Below are positions 57,501 to 64,000 of a stretch of 64,000 nt of DNA, piece after piece. The position numbers were made by a program, and so were the translations under genes. Each line of letters opens with the position of its first letter. The first letter of the stretch is position 1. The stretch is from Zhengitettix transpicula. Taxonomy: Eukaryota; Arthropoda; Insecta; Orthoptera; Tetrigidae. A model generated the notes under the pieces. That model worked only from the letters and a program-made list of their open reading frames with translations, was not told the DNA's origin and did no database searches. Location of the stretch: assembly GCA_037074705.1 (NCBI GenBank), contig CM073593.1:59215501-59279500 (forward strand), read 5' to 3'.

Positions 57501-60500
57501 GGAGAAAATTATCATTCTTACATTGCATTCTAATGACATTGAAAGCGAACACATGTTAAATTTGGAAGGAAGCAAACTAAAACAAAGTTACATTATAAAA
57601 TAAATTTTGAATTAAAAATTTCAATAACAAGCATGCATATTAAGTCAATTTGAAATGGACTACATGAATATGAATTATAAAATTAAATAACATTTTGAAA
57701 GAAGATATATAATCAATAAAATGTCTTTCAATAGGTACTAATGTAAATATTACAGTATAAACATTGGCTATAACATGAAAACTTTGTGAGTTACAAAGAA
57801 AGTTTTGAACAACAAGTACAGAGTAGTGTGAAAAACTAATCCCATGCTGGAAATAATAACACAAAGTATATGTCAAGGTCATGGGAAATAGTAATATGTG
57901 CAATAGGAGAAGGGAGATGATGTCCTCAAGTGGGAACTCCCGCTTGGAGCAATACGTGTCTATCATTCTTAAAAACATTAATTATATTTTTACAAACATG
58001 ATACATTGACAGCAGCAAGGTTTATTTGCCAAACTTTTATGGATAAGTTATTTGATGTACAACATATCCTGAACTCAACTCAATATATTTCCTTGTGTCA
58101 ATGTTTTCAGAATAGTTTTTACACTACCAAATTACTGTAACAAAGATGTGTGTTAAACCTAGATCTCCAAAAGACAACAGTAACACAGACACACTCACAC
58201 ACAGTTTAAAAAAATTGCTATTGGATAATTAAAAGATTAGGGTCAATGGGGGTAAAGAAGGTAAATAATTTTGCACAGCTGTTGAAAATACTTTCAAAAT
58301 AGGTTTTAATTTTCTTTATGCTGCCCTTTACAATACACTTATTAGTCATCTTTAAATAATCTTAATATTGAATTCTATTTAGCTATAATTGTATAAATTT
58401 GCTTTTTTTCCTTTTTCCTGTAGTGGATATTTTTAAAAACTAAATATTTCTGTCTACACTTTCATATTAATTTACATAAATACTTATTTTGCAAATTGTG
58501 AGCACTTTTTTTTTCTTTACATAAATCAGGCATGACAAGGAACAACACATACTGTTGTGCTACTCCACATGTACAGAACAAATATGACAACTACATTTTG
58601 TTCCTGAGATATTTGTAGACCTTTCAACAACAGCTGTGTTTATGACAAGTAAAATAAGACAAATAATAGTTCCTTGTAAAAAAGACATCAATTTAAAGAA
58701 AATAAAAAATAAAACACATTAATTTGATCAATTTTGTGCATGAAAGTAATGTGCATTACACAATTCCATCTCATTCTCAATACATCTGTACACAGTATGG
58801 CAAAGTTTCATGTACCAGTAACAGCACCAAATTGCACATTTGTTTTTATCAGAAGAAAAGAATATCCACACAGAATTACTATAAAATTAACAGCTGACTA
58901 TTACAACAAACAATTTCAAACACAAACAATGATATAGTAAACCTTTTACAAAATGGAAAATAGTTAACTGGCCTCTATTGTGCAAAAAAGAGCCATATCA
59001 TCACAATAAGTTTATTATATATTCACATAAATTATGAGTCACTTTTGTATAAAATACTTCTTTTACAAGTATAAAAGGTTAGGATGTTAATAGAAGGAAA
59101 ATACAATAGCTCAAAAGCCATAAACATTATGCAAACAGAGGATCCAAGTTACTAAGTCCCATATTATACTGTCCAAATATTCATGAACATGAAACAATGT
59201 TCAAAGAAAAATCTATTCTGAGGAACATTTGAAGAGGCCCACCACATTGGAAGTGTTCAACAGTCAATATGTAAAACATGAAACAAAATTATTGTCATTC
59301 ACGACACAAAACAAATAATTTTTACAGACACATTTAACATCAGCGACCAATGGATGAGGCCTCACAATCTTAACGAGCTCTAAAGAAAACAAGTACATAA
59401 ATTAACACTTGCTACAAAACTACTTACATTTGTAGAACACTAAATGATTACAATACAATAGAATAGAAAAAATAACACCCCACAAGAAAAGAACAAATAA
59501 TTGACTAAAAAATTGAACCTTTTCTGAATCAAAATAATTATATAAAATTGACAATGTGATTAATTCTCTGTTAAAACAATAACATTAATTAATATAATTA
59601 TCTAATCTATCACATACAGTCTACTCTTTAATCACCAATTAGCTCTTTTTGATTGAATGAGCCCTCACAAAAAAAAATAATTAGAAATTCAACAACAGAA
59701 TTTTTATGAAGACATTTTATATTTTTCAATATAAGTACAATAATAACAGAACAAATGGTGGGGTTTATTAACAGACAGTACATATTGCAAATTAAACACT
59801 TAAGACATCTTTGGTTAAATAATTCCATATTCATTTTTGGTAACTTTAATGAAATTCAATAGAATTTAACACTATATTATTTCACTTCACAATTTTTAGT
59901 AAAGATGAAGACAAACAGCTGGTTTATTCTGGTCTCCAATAAACAGAACATTCAAACATTTTATAAACACTCTCTTTACTCTCTATCATATAAGTCTTTA
60001 ACAAACACTTGCTGGAAGTGCAAATTCATAAGACTAGGAAAGTGCCTTTGCTTTGTACACAGATAATGGTAACAATAAATGGCATAAAATGTTTGCACTA
60101 TAATCATGCTGTATAAGAAACAAATAAAGACAATGATACAAAGCTACAAGAAACTGCTTGATGCTAATGGCAGACACTATAATCTTGAGAGAGGAATTAA
60201 AAATCAGAAAGTGGCAATTCAAAGTAATGCTGCACTAACTACAGTAAATTTTTGGACACACAGCACACAAACAGCATTCCTCGGTTTTCTCCCTCTTTTT
60301 TAAAAATATTGATACGTTATAAAAGTTAGTTTAAATAAAAATGCCACTGTCTGATAAATTCCTCAATGCTTAAATTCACAGAATTTAATTCAAAATAAAA
60401 GCTGCCTTAAGTTTCAGCATTAAAGTAATCCATATAAAAATGGTACAAGCATGTAGCGCCATACATAACCTATAAAAGATTTCTTCAATTTAAAACTATG

Positions 60501-63076
60501 TAACTTACAAAATTCCTGCTTTTGAAATTTGATTCCACCATAGAGTTCCACACACCCATAAAACAAGAATAATCTTTAACAAGCAAATATTAGCATGGAC
60601 AGCAAACAAATTTGGGTGAATGCTGTAAAACTGACACTTGTAACAGATTAGCTAGAAGAACAAACTTAACAAAAGAAATTACAAGTGAATAGTGTAAATA
60701 AAATTTATCACTTTATTTACCAATTCTTTAGGGACACTTTGTTTACAGGATTTAACTATTAATTTATAAAAATTATCTGAACTCTTCATATATTATTTTG
60801 TAAAACAGACAGGCTTGTTCTCTCAATTGCCACAAACATACACAGATGCACAGCGTTTTAATGCTTTGCTGACAGTTAGGAAAACATGGTTCTTTGTGTT
60901 TACAATTTTCATAAGGGTTTATCTCCTTTGTGCTGATATGGTTTGCTTCAATAATGGATGTTAAAAATGCTTTTTAATCAGGTAAAAAATTATACAAAAT
61001 GATACTGAAATTCACAAATGCATAGGCGGCCGGCTAAGTTCAGTCGTCGGACCCACACAACACAATGTGACTATTTTTTGTTATGGACGGTCCAGGGGCA
61101 AATCACAGATCGCACGCCTTCCTGACACCCAACAGAGAAAAACAGCAGGTGTTAAAACACACAGCACAGATAAAGCCTCCGCTTGACCATAAACATGCTT
61201 GGAAAATACACAATACACAATCACCTTGCAACAAATTTTAAACAAGATCAGTATGTTACACTGAATTATTGTTGTTAAAAATTGATAAACTAAAAATAAA
61301 GGATTGGTCATATGTTGCACAACAATGGACATGAACTTAAAAATATATGATCTTAAAAGGTTATGAATATTCACATTTTTAAAACTGTGTTTTTAGTTCA
61401 AAATAAATACTTTTATATCAAATAAAATTTACTTATTGAGAATACAGTAAGTCTCACTTATTAATAAGTTGCAAAATGTTGATCTTTTAGCTTAAAAAGG
61501 ACATATTACAGAATTATGGCGAGCAGAGGCTTTTGTTTACATAGCAAGAAAAGATGCAGAATTATCAAGCAGAAACAAAAGGTCAGTTCAATATCACTGG
61601 TTCTTAAAATGTGTCACATCACCGTAGTGCTTGATATTCGTACACCAAATTACAAGTTAAAACTGCAAGAAAACACGGATTAATAGGTCAGATAGAAATA
61701 CATTTTACATAGTATATAAACAAAAACAAAAGGCTAAATATACAGAAGTTAGTAAATAGCTATATCTAGCCCAGATATTTGTTAATTGCAAAACTTAACA
61801 TCCAATAAAAGCTTTCTCATCTATAAATAGGATAATAAACAAGGCACAGCTTTGATCATAGCCATTACAAATAGTTTTTGTTATTAGCCTGTAAATTAGA
61901 ATTTTAGTCAAACCAGAATGCAGTAATATTATATTTTAATTCTTTGCCTTAACACCCTTACATGATGGGGCCACTAAAATTATATATTTTCTTTTCATTC
62001 TGTACAGAATTAATTTTTTTGATTAGGCAAAGTTAATGTGTCGACATTGATTAAATGTATCTTCTAATTAGTTAGTATAACATTCTCTGTCATTAATATA
62101 TCACTAGTAAATTAATTTAAGGATATTTACAATTCTAATTATTTATTCTCAAAATCTCAAATGCTTTTCTGTGTCTTCTATATAACTGAAAAATGTTCCC
62201 GAATAGTGTCTACATATTTATATTTCAAACAAATTTAGATTTTCGTACCTCAAACTATTGAAGGTGAAATAGCATTTAAAAACTTCGCGTAGCAATTCCC
62301 TCGTAGTATCATGCAAGATTAATGCAACTTAATTGTATGATGGTGCACAATAAACTTACAAGTAAGGAACATTTACAACATGCATTCTAATATAAAGTTA
62401 AACTGTAGAAATTCAAATGATACACATAGTAAAACAAACATAACACTGAGGTGCTGATAAATTGGAGAAACTGAACGTTAAGATGTAAGAGCCGATACCA
62501 TATTATATTTGACTCCATACTAATAAATCAAGTTTTATTTGCATAAAATACATGCAACACAACATGAAACACAGTAATGGGGGTTTAGAACTCCATCGTG
62601 AAATATGACTGAATTTAATCATAGTGTCTTCACCTGCATTTCTAATTCTGTTTTGTTATAGATGCTTTTCAAAGAAACTGGTTAGTTATTATAGAACACA
62701 CATTTTTAATTATACTGTTTCTACAAGTAATGATTTTGACTAGAAAGCCATTAGTCCTATTGGGAATAAAAAAAACCTTGGGCTAAATGAACGAACATTA
62801 AACTGTAAATATGCTAATATCTTAAAATAATCAGTCTTTTGCATCTCCAGTTACTATTATACCCTGAGAGAAGATAAGATGCTTTTTTTTATTTTAAAAA
62901 AGGTATCCTGAGCAGTTGTTATAACAAGTGCTTTATTTCATGCCATAATGCACTTTAAAGGCCAGAGCAAAAGCAATCAAAGTAATACTGCAGTTTGCTA
63001 TAATCTAGGTTTTTATCATTTTCATTTGCCAACAAAAGACAGTAAATAATTGGATCTGTTTACTACCCATAACTCA
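54532..63076 (-). other. Gene-free DNA downstream of the CELF stop: 3' UTR and/or intron
   Basis: There is no coding exon on either strand across 8.5 kb. On the minus strand an AATAAA lies at 54537-54532, a possible end of a very long 3' UTR. CELF/Bruno genes often have long 3' UTRs. Because a donor-like CCAG|GTGAGT follows the stop, part of this stretch may instead be an intron within the 3' UTR. A foldback repeat sits at 56911-57083. A GC-richer patch lies at 61021-61200. Confidence 0.45.
56911..57083. mobile_element. Foldback element, family F1 copy 3
   Basis: It begins AATAGCCAAATACAGACAAA and ends TTTGTTTGTGTTTGGCTATT. It contains AAGGATCCCAGAAACGTTGT, which also occurs in the copy at 8610-8885. 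The left inner arm is diverged (CATAATGGTGTGG). It lies 48 kb from the other copies. Confidence 0.75.
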
Positions 63077-63084
63077 CCTGGCAC
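63071..63084 (-). promoter_or_regulatory. Splice donor right after the CELF stop codon
   Basis: After TAG come TGCCAG and then GTGAGT (63077-63072), a near-perfect 5' splice site. It places the exon end at 63078, six bases after the stop. An intron here would be within 50 bases of the stop and thus would not trigger nonsense-mediated decay. Confidence 0.55.
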
Positions 63085-63211
63085 TAATACGGCCTGGATG
63101 CCTCCTTGGAGCGTTTCAATTGAACTTTTAGTCTCTTTGTACCAATCTGGAAACCATTCATTGATTGGATAGCAGTCTGTGCACTGACTGGATTATCATA
63201 AGAGACAAAAC
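63084..63211 (-). CDS. CELF/Bruno-family RNA-binding protein, last coding exon
   Basis: The minus-strand exon begins at 63211 after ATCCACAG and ends with TAG at 63086-63084. It encodes the second half of the third RNA-recognition motif: [37 protein letters not shown], and the terminal ASRPY. RNP1 is represented by GFVSYDN at the exon start, with the first Gly codon split over the intron. The end LKVQLKR..RPY is diagnostic of CELF/Bruno proteins, which regulate splicing and translation through GU-rich sites. Earlier exons lie right of the window. Which paralogue (bru1, bru2 or bru3 type) cannot be decided from 42 residues. Confidence 0.93.
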
Positions 63212-64000
63212 CTGTGGATGATAGAGTAAATTATTGAATACAAATCTAAGCACATAATTATTTCAATTTGTGTAATGAAATAGAGTACCAACAAAGTTCA
63301 CAAGTTAAATGAGCATTATTTATTTTTATAATATAAATAAAAAATATGTACTACCACCTCAAATGAAAATAAAACAAATTCACAAGAGATGACAAGACAC
63401 TTTTGGTGAAATAAAATAACGAGTACAAAACATTTAGAAACTTTTATTATTTAGAAAGAACATGCATCAAGAAGTTCTCTTATGAATTTGCCATTGTAAA
63501 GCAATTTAAATTTCCAAATAATTATTCATTTTTAGTTCAGTTGTGAAAGAGTGTTTATAAAATTTATTCAATTTTATTATATTGAATACATTTTATAAAG
63601 TTTAATATTAAAGGATTACTCATTTAAAGAGATTTAACAGGAAGTAATGGGTATAACGAGATTGGTTAATTATGAGATGGAGGATTAGGATAATCAAATT
63701 GTTTATTTTTTCAATTTCCAAGTTCTTTACGATAAATGGCCAAGAACTCCATGATTAATAATCACACTTGTCAGTAGCACTGCCAGATCCAATGTAGTAA
63801 AGACAAAACCTTCTTCATACCAAATTCTTTGTATTTTCAAAAATTAATTAAAACAGCTTCATTATTCAATTATATAACTATCCTGGAAAGAAAATCTGTA
63901 GTCAAGAATGGTAACTATAATTTTGTTTTTAAATAGTCTATATGAATTATCCACTCCATTTATGACTTTTCATATTTGTTAGATGCTCTTGGAATCATCT
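63212..64000 (-). other. Intron of the CELF gene
   Basis: AT-rich sequence without exons, as expected upstream of the final coding exon. The preceding exon, which should end with the first half of the third RNA-recognition motif, is outside the window. Confidence 0.6.

Noticed and set aside
61081..61374. 97-codon minus-strand frame with hydrophobic segments
   Set aside because: No domain, AT-driven composition, and it lies in non-coding DNA downstream of CELF; the GC-rich part is reported as an island instead.
1..64000. CRISPR arrays, bacterial operons, tRNA or rRNA genes
   Set aside because: The window is animal nuclear DNA; no regularly spaced repeats of CRISPR type and no complete tRNA cloverleaf or rRNA sequence were recognised by reading.

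Overview
The window is nuclear DNA of an insect. It is AT-rich, has long introns with GT..AG borders, carries many decayed LTR, LINE and foldback repeats, and encodes protein families in animal form. A hemimetabolous (polyneopteran-like) insect with a large genome is my guess from intron size and repeat load, but the species is not readable from the sequence.

Layout. 1-24.2 kb holds no gene I can defend. It contains LTR ends with tRNA-Lys-type primer binding sites, a LINE reverse transcriptase scrap, a two-copy element with GGTAACAGG ends, foldback elements, homopolymer runs and one strong 36-bp-arm hairpin. 24.26-36.95 kb (+) is a glycerol-3-phosphate acyltransferase of the GPAT3/4 family without its first exon(s). 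It carries two alternative exons (26675-26911 and 28009-28242) that each encode the catalytic HX4D motif. Its next-to-last coding intron holds a complete non-autonomous LTR retroelement (29739-35984) with a 4-bp target duplication. 38.9-43.2 kb is a repeat zone with a foldback element, a LINE end, a broken gypsy-type element and two A/T low-complexity arrays.

43.55-51.68 kb (-) is an eight-exon gene for a C17orf75/Njmu-R1 homologue (352 aa, reconstructed fully). It is head to head with CCDC32 (51996-52523, +; two exons, 140 aa), the ATGs being 312 bp apart. Only 23 bp after the CCDC32 stop, on the same strand, starts an intronless sepiapterin reductase gene (52547-53353). This suggests one bicistronic transcript. 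At the right edge (63084-63211, -) lies the last coding exon of a CELF/Bruno RNA-binding protein. A good splice donor sits six bases after its stop, and 54.5-63.08 kb is gene-free DNA that probably includes its long 3' UTR.

The gene products act in glycerolipid synthesis at the ER (GPAT), vesicle tethering at the Golgi (C17orf75), AP-2 adaptor assembly (CCDC32), tetrahydrobiopterin synthesis (sepiapterin reductase) and RNA regulation (CELF). They form no pathway. The observations most worth checking are the alternative catalytic exons of GPAT, the CCDC32-sepiapterin reductase pair, the duplicated LTR/primer-site junctions, and hammerhead-like CUGANGA...GAAAC cores in several foldback repeats.
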